From contig NZ_JAGYXY010000008.1 in NCBI RefSeq assembly GCF_018362775.1, positions 932 to 64,931 of the forward strand: 64,000 nt of DNA, in the 5' to 3' direction. The stretch's first letter is position 1; each line of letters opens with the position of its first letter. This stretch comes from Alistipes montrealensis (GTDB lineage: Bacteria; Bacteroidota; Bacteroidia; Bacteroidales; Rikenellaceae). Both the position numbers and the translations under genes were made by a program. Below, piece after piece: positions 40,707-48,956 of the stretch. The notes under the pieces are model-generated. The model worked only from the letters and a program-made list of their open reading frames with translations. It was not told the DNA's origin and did no database searches.

Positions 40707-40714
40707 CAAATATA
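40707..40714 (-). promoter_or_regulatory. Promoter -7 box for the Thr/Pro-linker protein and glycosyltransferase
   Basis: TATATTTG on the minus strand, 21 bases before the start codon. Confidence 0.6.
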
Positions 40715-40738
40715 ACGTTTTTTTCCAAACTTTCTTGT

Positions 40739-40746
40739 TATCTTTG
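40739..40746 (+). promoter_or_regulatory. Promoter -7 box for ftsY, with degenerate repeat unit
   Basis: TATCTTTG with about 100 bases of leader to the ftsY ATG. The leader (40770-40830) carries AGGCGGCGCCCCGGCAAA and GCCGGCTTACGCAGCCTTT at the spacings of the 84-bp FKBP/pyrD promoter repeat, so it looks like a decayed copy in the same orientation. Confidence 0.6.
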
Positions 40747-40849
40747 CCAAAAGAAAAACTTTCACACAGGCAGGCGGCGCCCCGGCAAACCCAGGCAAAC
40801 CTGGTTTGCAGCCGGCTTACGCAGCCTTTCCAAAGAAATTCATAACGAC

Positions 40850-41845
40850 ATGGCATTTTTCGATATTTTCAAAAAGAAACAGGATACGCCGCCCACCGGG
40901 GAGCAGGCGCAGAAACAACAGGAAGAACTCAGCGCCGGACTGGAAAAAACGAAAACGGGGCTTTTCTCGAAACTGGCGCGCGCCGTGGCGGGCCGCTCGA
41001 CGATCGACGCCGACGTGCTGGACGACCTCGAAGAGGTGCTCATCTCGTCGGACGTGGGCGTGGAAACGACCGTGAAGATCATCCGCCGCATCGAAGAGCG
41101 CGTCGCCCGGGACAAATACATGAACGCCTCGGAATTGCAGTCGATCCTGCGCGAGGAGATTATGACGCTGATGGAGGACGCACACGGTTCGTCGGAGCAT
41201 TTCGGACTGGACGCCACCGAGGGCCAGCCCTATGTGGTGATGGTCGTAGGCGTCAACGGCGCCGGCAAGACCACGACCATCGGCAAGCTGGCGGCGCAAC
41301 TCAACAAAGCGGGGCGCAAGGTCTGGATCGGCGCGGCGGACACGTTCCGCGCGGCTGCCATCGACCAGTTGCAGGTGTGGGCCGACCGCGCGGGAGCTAC
41401 GATGATCCGCCAGCAGATGGGATCGGACCCTGCATCGGTGGCTTTCGATACGCTCACATCGGCCAAGGCCAACGGCGCCGACGTGGTGCTGATCGACACC
41501 GCCGGGCGTCTGCACAACAAGGTCAACCTGATGAACGAGCTGACGAAAATCCGCAACGTCATGGCAAAGGTAATCCCCGGCGCACCGCACGAAGTGATGC
41601 TCGTACTCGACGGCTCGACGGGACAGAACGCCTTCGAGCAGGCAAAACAGTTCACGCAGGCCACACAGGTCACCTCGCTCACGATCACCAAACTCGACGG
41701 CACGGCCAAGGGCGGTGTCGTGATCGGCATCAGCGACCAGTTCCACATCCCGGTACGCTACATCGGCATCGGCGAGGGCATCGACCAACTGCGGATCTTC
41801 GACCGCAAGGAGTTCGTCAACGCACTGTTCGGCGAAAGCAAGTAA
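40850..41845 (+). CDS. ftsY: Signal recognition particle receptor FtsY
   Basis: A 331-residue SRP-GTPase. The short charged N-terminus (MAFFDIFKKKQ) lacks the long acidic A domain of E. coli FtsY, as in most Bacteroidota. The NG domain shows GVNGAGKTTTIGKLA (P-loop), DTFRAAAIDQL, DTAGRLHNK and TKLDGTAKGG. It docks ribosome-SRP complexes at the inner membrane for cotranslational insertion. rimO begins six bases after the stop. Confidence 0.97.
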   Translation: MAFFDIFKKKQDTPPTGEQAQKQQEELSAGLEKTKTGLFSKLARAVAGRSTIDADVLDDLEEVLISSDVGVETTVKIIRRIEERVARDKYMNASELQSILREEIMTLMEDAHGSSEHFGLDATEGQPYVVMVVGVNGAGKTTTIGKLAAQLNKAGRKVWIGAADTFRAAAIDQLQVWADRAGATMIRQQMGSDPASVAFDTLTSAKANGADVVLIDTAGRLHNKVNLMNELTKIRNVMAKVIPGAPHEVMLVLDGSTGQNAFEQAKQFTQATQVTSLTITKLDGTAKGGVVIGISDQFHIPVRYIGIGEGIDQLRIFDRKEFVNALFGESK

Positions 41846-41851
41846 CCCTCG

Positions 41852-43156
41852 ATGAAAAAAATTAACGTCATAACGCTCGGCTGCTCGAAGAACACGGTCG
41901 ACAGCGAGCACCTGATGGCACGGCTTTCGGCGGCCGGATACGAAGTGCTGTACGACAGCGACCGCACCGATGCCAAGGTCGTGGTGATCAACACCTGCGG
42001 ATTTATCGGCGACGCAAAACAGGAATCGATCGACATGATCCTCCGGGCCGCGGCGGCCAAAAGCGCCGAAAAGATCGAAAAGCTCTTCGTCGTGGGCTGT
42101 CTTTCGGAACGTTACGCCGACTGCCTGCGGACCGAAATCCCCGAGGTGGACGACTATTTCGGAGCCCGCACCTGGGACGGCATCGTCCGCGCCCTGGGGG
42201 CCGCCGAGGACCCGGCGCTGGCTACCGAACGCTGCCTGACGACCCCGAAGCACTACGCCTACCTGAAGATTTCGGAGGGCTGCAACTGGAAATGCGGCTA
42301 CTGCGCCATTCCGCTCATCCGCGGCCAGCACATTTCAGTTCCGATGGAGGAGCTGGAGGAGGAGGCCCGCAAGCTGGCCGGACGGGGCGTCCGGGAGTTG
42401 ATGGTCATCGCGCAGGACACGACCTACTACGGCATCGACCTCTACGGCAGGCGGATGCTCGCCGAGTTGCTGCGCCGCCTCTGCCGCATCGACGGCATCG
42501 AATGGATACGGCTCCACTACGCCTACCCGGCGGCTTTTCCCGACGAGGTGATCGAAGTCATGGCTTCGGAACCGAAAATCTGCAAATACCTCGATATTCC
42601 GTTCCAGCATATCTCCGACGCACAACTCGCGTCCATGCACCGCCGCCATACCAAGGCCGAAGCGATGGAGCTGATCCGCCGCCTGCGCGGGGCGATTCCC
42701 GACCTGGCGCTGCGCACGACACTGCTGGTGGGTTATCCGGGCGAAACGGAGGCCGATTTCGAGGAGTTGCTGGCATTCGTGCGCGAGGTGCGCTTCGAAC
42801 GGCTGGGCGTCTTCCCCTACTCGGAGGAAGAGGGAACGTGGTCGGCCGAAAAGCTCCGGGACAACGTGCCCGAAGCGGTCAAGCAGGAGCGTGTGGAGCG
42901 CATCATGGCCCTGCAAAATGAAATTTCGCTCGAAAACAACCGCAGCCGCGTAGGACGCACCGAACGGGTGATCGTCGATTCGCGCCAGGGCGATTTCTAC
43001 GTAGGGCGCACGCAGTACGACTCACCCGAAGTGGACCAGGAAATCCTGATTCCGGCATCGGGACGACGGTTGCTGCGCGGGCATTTCTACGACGTAACGA
43101 TCACCTCGGCCGCCGACTACGACCTTTACGGAGAAGCGGTAAATGCGAGGCCGTAA
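41852..43156 (+). CDS. rimO: Ribosomal protein S12 methylthiotransferase RimO
   Basis: A 434-residue radical-SAM methylthiotransferase that modifies an aspartate of ribosomal protein S12. The N-terminal UPF0004 domain contains three cluster cysteines (TLGCSKNTVDSEHLM, NTCGFIGDA, VVGCLSERY); the radical-SAM core has CNWKCGYCAIP; a TRAM domain closes the C-terminus (GRTERVIVDSR to GHFYDVTITSA). It is cotranscribed with ftsY. Confidence 0.96.
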   Translation: MKKINVITLGCSKNTVDSEHLMARLSAAGYEVLYDSDRTDAKVVVINTCGFIGDAKQESIDMILRAAAAKSAEKIEKLFVVGCLSERYADCLRTEIPEVDDYFGARTWDGIVRALGAAEDPALATERCLTTPKHYAYLKISEGCNWKCGYCAIPLIRGQHISVPMEELEEEARKLAGRGVRELMVIAQDTTYYGIDLYGRRMLAELLRRLCRIDGIEWIRLHYAYPAAFPDEVIEVMASEPKICKYLDIPFQHISDAQLASMHRRHTKAEAMELIRRLRGAIPDLALRTTLLVGYPGETEADFEELLAFVREVRFERLGVFPYSEEEGTWSAEKLRDNVPEAVKQERVERIMALQNEISLENNRSRVGRTERVIVDSRQGDFYVGRTQYDSPEVDQEILIPASGRRLLRGHFYDVTITSAADYDLYGEAVNARP

Positions 43157-43164
43157 CCAGAAAG

Positions 43165-43265
43165 CCCCCGCCAAGGCGGGGATTTAGGGGTGGGTTAAAT
43201 CTGTAAACGCAGCCGGAGGCTGCGAGTGCGTCTGCGCGGATTGTAAAGCGGCGGAGTCGCCCCTC
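43165..43265 (+). repeat. GC-rich palindromic repeat element
   Basis: CCCCGCC-AA-GGCGGGG hairpin (43166-43181), followed by ATTTAGGGG and a second hairpin GCAGCC-GGA-GGCTGC near 43209-43223, then a GC-rich run to about 43265. A related copy of the first part (CCCGCCTAAGAGGCGGG then ATTTAGAGG) is at 55720-55754 on the minus strand. It is probably an interspersed REP-like element; it lies directly after the rimO stop and may slow transcription. Confidence 0.55.
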
Positions 43266-43276
43266 TTGAAATATTA

Positions 43277-43308
43277 TTTGTAATTTACCGTTCTTTTTCG
43301 TACCTTTG
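43277..43308 (+). promoter_or_regulatory. Promoter of the coiled-coil/zapA operon
   Basis: TTTG at 43277-43280, a 20-base spacer, TACCTTTG at 43301-43308, 30 bases before the ATG at 43339. Confidence 0.78.
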
Positions 43309-43338
43309 AAAGGTAAACCGGAATTATACCCGAAGGCC

Positions 43339-43659
43339 ATGGCCGACAAAAGCGTGATAACGAACATCGAAGCCCGCGTGCGGCAGTTGATCGACGACCA
43401 TAAACGGCTGTCGGATCTTTGCGCCGAACTGACTGCGCAGCGCGACACGCTCCGCTCCGAGAAGCGCACGCTCGAAGAACGCGTCAGGGAACTGGATGCC
43501 GAAGTAGCGCGCATGCAGTTGACCGAGGGACTTGCAGGCGAAAGCCGCAACCGGGAAAAAGCGCGGGCACGCGTCAACCGTCTTATGCGGGAGGTGGACA
43601 AATGCATCGCACTGCTGGGCCAGCCGCTGGCGGCCCCGGCGGAACAACAGGCCGAATAG
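43339..43659 (+). CDS. Coiled-coil protein preceding zapA
   Basis: A 106-residue, almost wholly helical protein. Residues about 8-60 show heptad spacing (VRQLIDDHKRLSDLCAEL, LEERVRELDAEVARM) and the tail is Ala/Pro/Gln-rich. The start at 43339 (MADKSV) follows the promoter; an upstream in-frame ATG at 43306 overlaps the -7 box. Its size and coiled coil recall ZapB-type division proteins, and it sits 67 bases ahead of zapA in the same transcript. A divisome role is inference from position; no sequence signature proves it. Confidence 0.78.
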   Translation: MADKSVITNIEARVRQLIDDHKRLSDLCAELTAQRDTLRSEKRTLEERVRELDAEVARMQLTEGLAGESRNREKARARVNRLMREVDKCIALLGQPLAAPAEQQAE

Positions 43660-43726
43660 AGGCCAAGACGAGGAAAACGGCCGGGAGGCCCCAACGAAGA
43701 GGAAAGCATAATAAACGAACCGAAAA

Positions 43727-44026
43727 ATGGCAAAACAGGCGATAACCCTCAAAATAGCAGGCAAGAGCTATCCGTTCAATATCGAGAGCGGGAAAGAGGA
43801 GGTATACCGGCTTGCCGAACGGGAGGTGAACAGCTACCTCGCACTGATAAAACAACAGAATATCAAGAACTGGACCGACCAAGACTATCTGTCGATGGCC
43901 GCACTGAAATTCGCTATCGCGAACGTCGGAATGCGGCAGAGCCGGGAGGTGGACAACGAAGATCTCCGGCAGCTTGAAAAAATCGGCACGGAAATAGATG
44001 CGTATCTGAACGACCCGAAGAAGTAA
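43727..44026 (+). CDS. zapA: Cell division protein ZapA
   Basis: A 99-residue ZapA-family protein. The N-terminal beta part (ITLKIAGKSYPFNIESGKE) and the helix with the family-type YLSMAALKFAIANV are present, followed by a C-terminal coiled coil. ZapA cross-links FtsZ filaments at mid-cell. It follows the coiled-coil gene and is followed by the probable 6S RNA gene, an arrangement also known for zapA-ssrS in gamma-proteobacteria. Confidence 0.9.
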   Translation: MAKQAITLKIAGKSYPFNIESGKEEVYRLAEREVNSYLALIKQQNIKNWTDQDYLSMAALKFAIANVGMRQSREVDNEDLRQLEKIGTEIDAYLNDPKK

Positions 44027-44125
44027 CCTCCGGGGAAGTCTGCAAAAAGGGGCGGCGCAACGAAGCGAAGCCCGGCGGCGGACAATATGCATGTTACGAA
44101 AAACGTTCTTTTACATATAAGAATC

Positions 44126-44329
44126 TACCCGCATAGATTCCTTAAAGCTTTGCGAAACTGAACACTTTTTAAATTGGGGCAACTCAAGGCGCTTCAAAAT
44201 CAGGCCTTACTACCCTCACGGGGAGTACGTTACGGCGTACCGTTGGAAGATTGCGATTGCCGGAGCCCCCACACATGACTGATCGGCAGATTCGTCAAAC
44301 GAGACTAAGGAATCCTATGCGGTTTTTTT
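44126..44329 (+). ncRNA. ssrS: Probable 6S RNA
   Basis: A roughly 195-base structured, non-coding segment between zapA and rny. The ends pair in a long closing stem: CCGCATAGATTCCTTA (44129-44144) with TAAGGAATCCTATGCGG (44306-44322), with one bulged base. Seven T residues follow directly, so it ends as an intrinsic terminator. Inside, GGGGC pairs with GCCCC, and a GTACG/CGTAC hairpin forms further in, giving a long rod with an internal opening. Length, rod shape and the place after zapA fit 6S RNA, which holds the housekeeping RNA polymerase in stationary phase. No clear TAnnTTTG box precedes it. Other structured RNAs are not excluded. Confidence 0.65.
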
Positions 44330-44380
44330 ATGGCTACACAATAAGAAACCCTAATAATAATTAAAAACAAGTAAAGACCA

Positions 44381-45928
44381 ATGTATAGTATCATTTTGGC
44401 TGCCTCAATCTCTGCCGTGGTCGCCGTCGCAGTCTACGCGGTCGTAACGAACCTCGTGGCCAAGACCTCGATCCGCAAGCGCCGCGAAGCCGCCCTCAAG
44501 GAGGCCGAGGCCGAGGGAGAGATGATCAAGAAGGAGCGTATCCTTCAGGCAAAAGAGAAATTCATACAGCTCAAGAGCGAATACGACCGCCAGGTCAACG
44601 AGCGGAACCAGAAGATCGCACAGAGCGAGCAGCGCGCCAAGCAGATCGAGCAGAACCTGCAAAACCAGCAGCGCGAACTGGAGAATAAACTCCGCGAAAA
44701 CGACCGGCTGAAAGAGCAGATGCAGAATCAGTTGCAGATCCTCGAGCACAAAAAGGAGGAGGTCGACCAGATGCAGCGTGAACAGAACACGCGCCTGGAG
44801 CAGATTTCGGGCATGAGTTCGGAAGACGCCAAAAATATTCTCATCGAAAACATGAAGGCCGAGGCCAAGACCGAAGCCGCTTCCTATATCAACGAAACCG
44901 TCGAAGAGGCCAAGCTGACGGCTACGAAAGAGGCCAAGCGCATCATCGTAGCGTCGATCCAGCGTGTAGCGACCGAGACGGCCATCGAAAACGCCGTGAC
45001 GGTGTTCAACATCGAGAGCGACGAGGTCAAGGGCCGCATCATCGGCCGCGAGGGCCGCAACATCCGCGCCCTGGAGGCTGCGACGGGCATCGAGATCATC
45101 GTCGACGATACGCCCGAGGCCATCATCCTCTCGGGATTCGACCCCGTACGCCGCGAGATCGCGCGTCTGGCCCTGCACCAACTGGTAACCGACGGCCGTA
45201 TCCACCCCGCACGTATCGAGGAGGTAGTCGCCAAAGTCCAGAAACAGATCGAAGAAGAGATCGTCGAAGTCGGCAAACGCACGACGATCGACCTCGGAAT
45301 CCACGGACTGCATCCCGAGTTGATCCGCATGATCGGCAAGATGAAATACCGTTCGTCCTACGGCCAGAACCTGTTGCAGCACGCCCGTGAAACGGCGAAC
45401 CTCGCAGGCATCATGGCGTCGGAACTGGGCCTCAACCCCAAAACCGCCCGCCGCGCAGGCCTTCTGCACGACATCGGCAAAGTGCCCGACGACGAACCGG
45501 AACTGCCGCACGCAATTATCGGCATGAAACTCGCCGAGAAATACAAGGAGAAACCCGAGATCTGCAATGCCATCGGCGCCCACCACGACGAAGTGGAGAT
45601 GACCTCGATCATCTCCCCGATCATCCAGGTTTGCGACGCCATTTCGGGCGCACGTCCCGGTGCACGCCGCGAGGTGGTCGAGAGCTACATCAAGCGCCTG
45701 AAGGAGATGGAAGACATCGCCCTTTCGTATCCCGGCGTGATGAAGACCTATGCCATCCAGGCCGGCCGCGAACTGCGTGTGATCGTCGGAGCGGACAAAC
45801 TCACCGACCAGGAGTCGGAAGGACTGTCGCACGATATCGCCAAGAAGATCCAGGACGAAATGACCTACCCGGGTCAGGTGAAGATCACCGTCATCCGCGA
45901 AACCCGCGCCGTATCCTACGCGAAATAA
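44381..45928 (+). CDS. rny: Ribonuclease Y
   Basis: A 515-residue membrane-anchored endoribonuclease. An N-terminal helix (about residues 2-22) leads to a long coiled coil (about 30-200), then a KH domain ([19 protein letters not shown]) and an HD domain ([33 protein letters not shown]). It starts mRNA turnover at the inner membrane. It is preceded by the 6S-like RNA and ends before a strong terminator. The start at 44381 is about 50 bases after the ncRNA T-tract, so it probably has its own weak promoter or is reached by read-through. Confidence 0.97.
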   Translation: MYSIILAASISAVVAVAVYAVVTNLVAKTSIRKRREAALKEAEAEGEMIKKERILQAKEKFIQLKSEYDRQVNERNQKIAQSEQRAKQIEQNLQNQQRELENKLRENDRLKEQMQNQLQILEHKKEEVDQMQREQNTRLEQISGMSSEDAKNILIENMKAEAKTEAASYINETVEEAKLTATKEAKRIIVASIQRVATETAIENAVTVFNIESDEVKGRIIGREGRNIRALEAATGIEIIVDDTPEAIILSGFDPVRREIARLALHQLVTDGRIHPARIEEVVAKVQKQIEEEIVEVGKRTTIDLGIHGLHPELIRMIGKMKYRSSYGQNLLQHARETANLAGIMASELGLNPKTARRAGLLHDIGKVPDDEPELPHAIIGMKLAEKYKEKPEICNAIGAHHDEVEMTSIISPIIQVCDAISGARPGARREVVESYIKRLKEMEDIALSYPGVMKTYAIQAGRELRVIVGADKLTDQESEGLSHDIAKKIQDEMTYPGQVKITVIRETRAVSYAK

Positions 45929-45972
45929 CCAATCCCGCCCGGATACGCCATCCGGAACTTCGGCATCCAGTT

Positions 45973-46002
45973 GAATCCCTCCTTTGCAGGAGGGATTCTT
46001 TT
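45973..46002 (+). terminator. Intrinsic terminator after rny
   Basis: GAATCCCTCCT / AGGAGGGATTC with a TTGC loop, followed by TTTTA. Confidence 0.9.
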
Positions 46003-46095
46003 ATACATGCCATACGCCCCTCAGCCCGGAACAGCGAGAGCGAATACGCCCATAACACGATCCGTTAATCCGGGACTTTTTTATACCTTTACACC

Positions 46096-46722
46096 ATGAA
46101 CCAGGAACTCGAACAATACATCGAACGGGAGATCATCCCCCGCTATGCACATTTCGACGCAGCACACCGCACGGACCACGTACGGACAGTCATCGCACAA
46201 AGCCTCGGCCTGGCCGCGCATTACGACGTGGACGCCGACATGGTTTATACCATCGCCGCCTACCACGACACGGGCCTCGTGAACGGGCGCGAACAGCACC
46301 ACATCGACGCAGGGCGCATCCTCGCGGCGGATGCGGAGTTACGCCGTTGGTTCACGGAGGAGCAGATCGCCGTGATGCGCGACGCCGTGGAGGACCACCG
46401 GGCCTCGTCGGACCACGAGCCCCGCACGATCTACGGACGCATCGTGGCCGAGGCCGACCGGGTAATCGACCCCGCGACGATCATCCGCCGCACCGTGCAG
46501 TACGGACTGGCACACTATCCGGAGCTGGACCGCGAAGCCCAGTACGACCGCTGCCTCGCACATTTGCACGAGAAATACGCCGAAGGCGGTTACCTGAAGC
46601 TCTGGATCGCAGAATCGGAAAACGCCCGGCGGCTCGAAGAACTGCGCAGCGTGATTCGCGATCCGCAGCGGCTGCGGACGATCTTCGACACGGCATTCGA
46701 CGCGGAAACCACTGCGAAATAG
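46096..46722 (+). CDS. HD-domain phosphohydrolase-like protein
   Basis: A 208-residue soluble protein. The HD superfamily metal ligands are visible: His in HRTDHVRTV, the HD pair in AAYHDTGLV, a His in AVEDHRASS and Asp in AEADRVI. Members hydrolyse nucleotides or phosphate esters; the substrate is not predictable. A -7-like TACCTTTA at 46084-46091 lies only four bases before the ATG, so the message could be nearly leaderless. It is monocistronic and convergent with the next gene. Confidence 0.85.
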   Translation: MNQELEQYIEREIIPRYAHFDAAHRTDHVRTVIAQSLGLAAHYDVDADMVYTIAAYHDTGLVNGREQHHIDAGRILAADAELRRWFTEEQIAVMRDAVEDHRASSDHEPRTIYGRIVAEADRVIDPATIIRRTVQYGLAHYPELDREAQYDRCLAHLHEKYAEGGYLKLWIAESENARRLEELRSVIRDPQRLRTIFDTAFDAETTAK

Positions 46723-46799
46723 GCCCGCTGCACAGGCCGGAATGACAGCCGCCAAAAGCCGGGCGCAAAACAGCCTACCGCAACCCGAAACCCCGCAAA

Positions 46800-46834
46800 A
46801 AATCCCGGAAACCGACAAACGGCATCCGGGATTT
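46800..46834. terminator. Bidirectional terminator between the HD and dihydroorotate-dehydrogenase-like genes
   Basis: AAATCCCGGA / TCCGGGATTT stem with an inner CCG/CGG pair and flanking A and T tracts. Confidence 0.85.
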
Positions 46835-46854
46835 CTGGTTTCAGGCACGCGAAT

Positions 46855-47823
46855 TTACTCCGTATCGTGCGGGAAATATTTCATGTATTGCACACGCTGG
46901 TAGAACTCGCCCTCCGAGGAGCCGTAGTCCATGCGTCCGCGAAACTCGCCGAGCGATTCGAAGCCCTGGCGGGCAGCCCATGCGTCGACGAAACGGTTCA
47001 TCTCCCCGATCACCTCGTAACCGTATTTATGGATCGCCGTGCAGACCTGCACGGCAGCCGCGCCGCAAAGCAGCGACTTGACCACAGCGGCCCCGTCGTG
47101 GACACCCGTCGAAACAGCGATGTCCAACTGCGGAAGCGCATGGGCGCACAACGCCGTACTGCGCAGCACATTGCGCAGTTCGCTCGGCTGGCTGAAAGGA
47201 TCGCTGTTCTCGAAGCACATCTTCTCGATGTCGATGTCCGGTTCGAAGAAACGGTTGTAAAGCACCAGTCCGCTGGCCCCGCGGCCCAGCAGCGCATCAC
47301 CGACCGACAGCACGTTGGTCAGGCGCATCGGCAGTTTCACCGACACGGGGATCGTCACCGCTGCGGCGACCTTGCGCACGATGTCTGCATAATGCTGTTC
47401 GATCTGCTGCGCCCCGGCCAGCCGGTCGGTCGGCAGCAGGAAAATGTTCAGTTCCAGCGCCGAAGCCCCGGCCTGCTGCATGGCCGTAGCATATTCGATC
47501 CACACGTCGCCCGCACCGGCGCAGTTAATGCTGCCGATAACGGGAATACCCGTCTTGGCGGCGTCGGAGACCAGTTCCAGCAACTCGGCCTTATAGGCTT
47601 CGCCCAGATAGCGTTCGAGGTATTCCCCGGCATCGCCATACCCTTCCATACGGTCGAGCGAGGCGGCCTGGCGGTAAATCTGCTCTTCGAAGATCGACTT
47701 CAGGACTACGGCGCCCGCACCGTTGCGGACGCACTGTTCGACATTGCGGATCGTCGCCGTATAGGGCGAACTGCTGACTACGACGGGGCTCGAAAGGTCC
47801 AGCCCGAGATATTTCGTTTTCAT
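46855..47823 (-). CDS. Dihydroorotate dehydrogenase-like flavoprotein
   Basis: A 322-residue TIM-barrel flavoprotein of the class 1 dihydroorotate dehydrogenase type (LGLDLSSPVVVSSSPYTA, ALELNIFLLPT, VSVKLPMRLTN, VSTGVHDGAAVVKSLLCGA, VQVCTAI). The catalytic-loop motif NxSCPN is replaced by LNIFLLP, so the usual base Cys is missing, and a genuine pyrD is present at 31945-33096. It is therefore probably an FMN oxidoreductase with another substrate. It follows gcvT by 18 bases in one minus-strand transcript. Confidence 0.85.
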   Translation of the reverse strand: MKTKYLGLDLSSPVVVSSSPYTATIRNVEQCVRNGAGAVVLKSIFEEQIYRQAASLDRMEGYGDAGEYLERYLGEAYKAELLELVSDAAKTGIPVIGSINCAGAGDVWIEYATAMQQAGASALELNIFLLPTDRLAGAQQIEQHYADIVRKVAAAVTIPVSVKLPMRLTNVLSVGDALLGRGASGLVLYNRFFEPDIDIEKMCFENSDPFSQPSELRNVLRSTALCAHALPQLDIAVSTGVHDGAAVVKSLLCGAAAVQVCTAIHKYGYEVIGEMNRFVDAWAARQGFESLGEFRGRMDYGSSEGEFYQRVQYMKYFPHDTE

Positions 47824-47841
47824 AGTAAATCGGTTTACGGT

Positions 47842-48942
47842 TTATACGAACGGAATCTTCACTACTTCGGCTTTTACGGGCTTTTCGCGGATCACCACGG
47901 CGATTTCGGTCCCGGGTTTGGCAAAGGCCGACTCGACATAGCCCAGCGCGACGCCGACTTTCAGGCAGGGCGACATGGTTCCCGAGGTGACGCGGCCGAT
48001 TTCGGTCCCGTCGGGCGCGGCGATCGGATAGCCGTGGCGCGGAATGCCGCGCTCGATCATCTTCAGGCCCACCAACCTGCGTGCCACGCCGTCGGCCTTG
48101 AGTTTCTCCATCGCGGCGCGGTCGATGAAATCCTTCCCTTCGGCGAACTTCGTGATCCATCCCAGCCCGGCTTCGAGCGGCGAGGTCGTGTCGTCGATGT
48201 CGTTGCCGTAGAGGCAGAAACCCTTCTCCAGGCGCAGCGTATCGCGCGCCCCGAGGCCGATATTTTTCAGACCGAACTCTTCGCCGGCCTCCCACAGCGC
48301 CTTCCAGAGTTTGTCGCCGTCTTCGTTGGCCACGTAAATTTCACAGCCCCCCGAACCGGTATAACCCGTAATCGAAAGAATGGCGTCGCACCCGGCGACG
48401 GACATCTTCTTAAAGGTGTAATACTCCATGTCTTCGACCGGCTCGGCGCACATCTTCTGCACGATCTTCATGGCCAGCGGACCCTGCACGGCCAACTGGC
48501 AAATCTCGTCCGAAGCGTTGTACAACTCCTTGCCGCGGCCCGCCTCCATGCCGAAGGCTTTACCCTCCGCGCAAATATGGTTCCAGTCCTTGTCGATATT
48601 GGCGGCATTGACGCAGAGCAGGTAGGTTTCGGCATCGACCCGGTAGACCAGGATGTCGTCGACGATACCTCCGCGGCCGTTGGGCATGCAGGTATACTGC
48701 ACCTTGCCGTCGAAGAGTTTCGAAACGTCGTTGGTCGTGATACGTTGCAGCAGGTCGAGGGCTTTGGGACCCTTGACCCAGATTTCACCCATGTGGCTCA
48801 CGTCGAAGACCCCTGCGCCGTTGCGCACGGCCATATGTTCGTCGGTGATGCCCGTGAACTCGATAGGCATGTTATAACCCGCAAACTCGGCCATTTTGGC
48901 CCCCGCGGCTATGTGATACTTGGTAAATGCGGTAGTTTTCAT
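47842..48942 (-). CDS. gcvT: Glycine cleavage system aminomethyltransferase (T protein)
   Basis: A 366-residue folate-dependent aminomethyltransferase. Recognised segments are [30 protein letters not shown], the catalytic Asp region [28 protein letters not shown] and the C-terminal [13 protein letters not shown] / [10 protein letters not shown]. It transfers the aminomethyl carbon of glycine to tetrahydrofolate. No gcvH or gcvP is adjacent, as in many Bacteroidota, and no glycine riboswitch is visible upstream. It starts 14 bases after the GNAT-like gene. Confidence 0.97.
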   Translation of the reverse strand: MKTTAFTKYHIAAGAKMAEFAGYNMPIEFTGITDEHMAVRNGAGVFDVSHMGEIWVKGPKALDLLQRITTNDVSKLFDGKVQYTCMPNGRGGIVDDILVYRVDAETYLLCVNAANIDKDWNHICAEGKAFGMEAGRGKELYNASDEICQLAVQGPLAMKIVQKMCAEPVEDMEYYTFKKMSVAGCDAILSITGYTGSGGCEIYVANEDGDKLWKALWEAGEEFGLKNIGLGARDTLRLEKGFCLYGNDIDDTTSPLEAGLGWITKFAEGKDFIDRAAMEKLKADGVARRLVGLKMIERGIPRHGYPIAAPDGTEIGRVTSGTMSPCLKVGVALGYVESAFAKPGTEIAVVIREKPVKAEVVKIPFV

Positions 48943-48956
48943 ATTTCAGGCGGTTT

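Noticed and set aside
44030..44125. Another copy of the promoter repeat or a small gene just after zapA
   Set aside because: It shares only short GGCGGCG words with the repeat, has no -7 box at the expected spacing and no convincing reading frame.
48943..48956. Glycine riboswitch for gcvT
   Set aside because: Only 14 bases separate gcvT from the upstream gene, and no aptamer-like structure is visible before the operon start.
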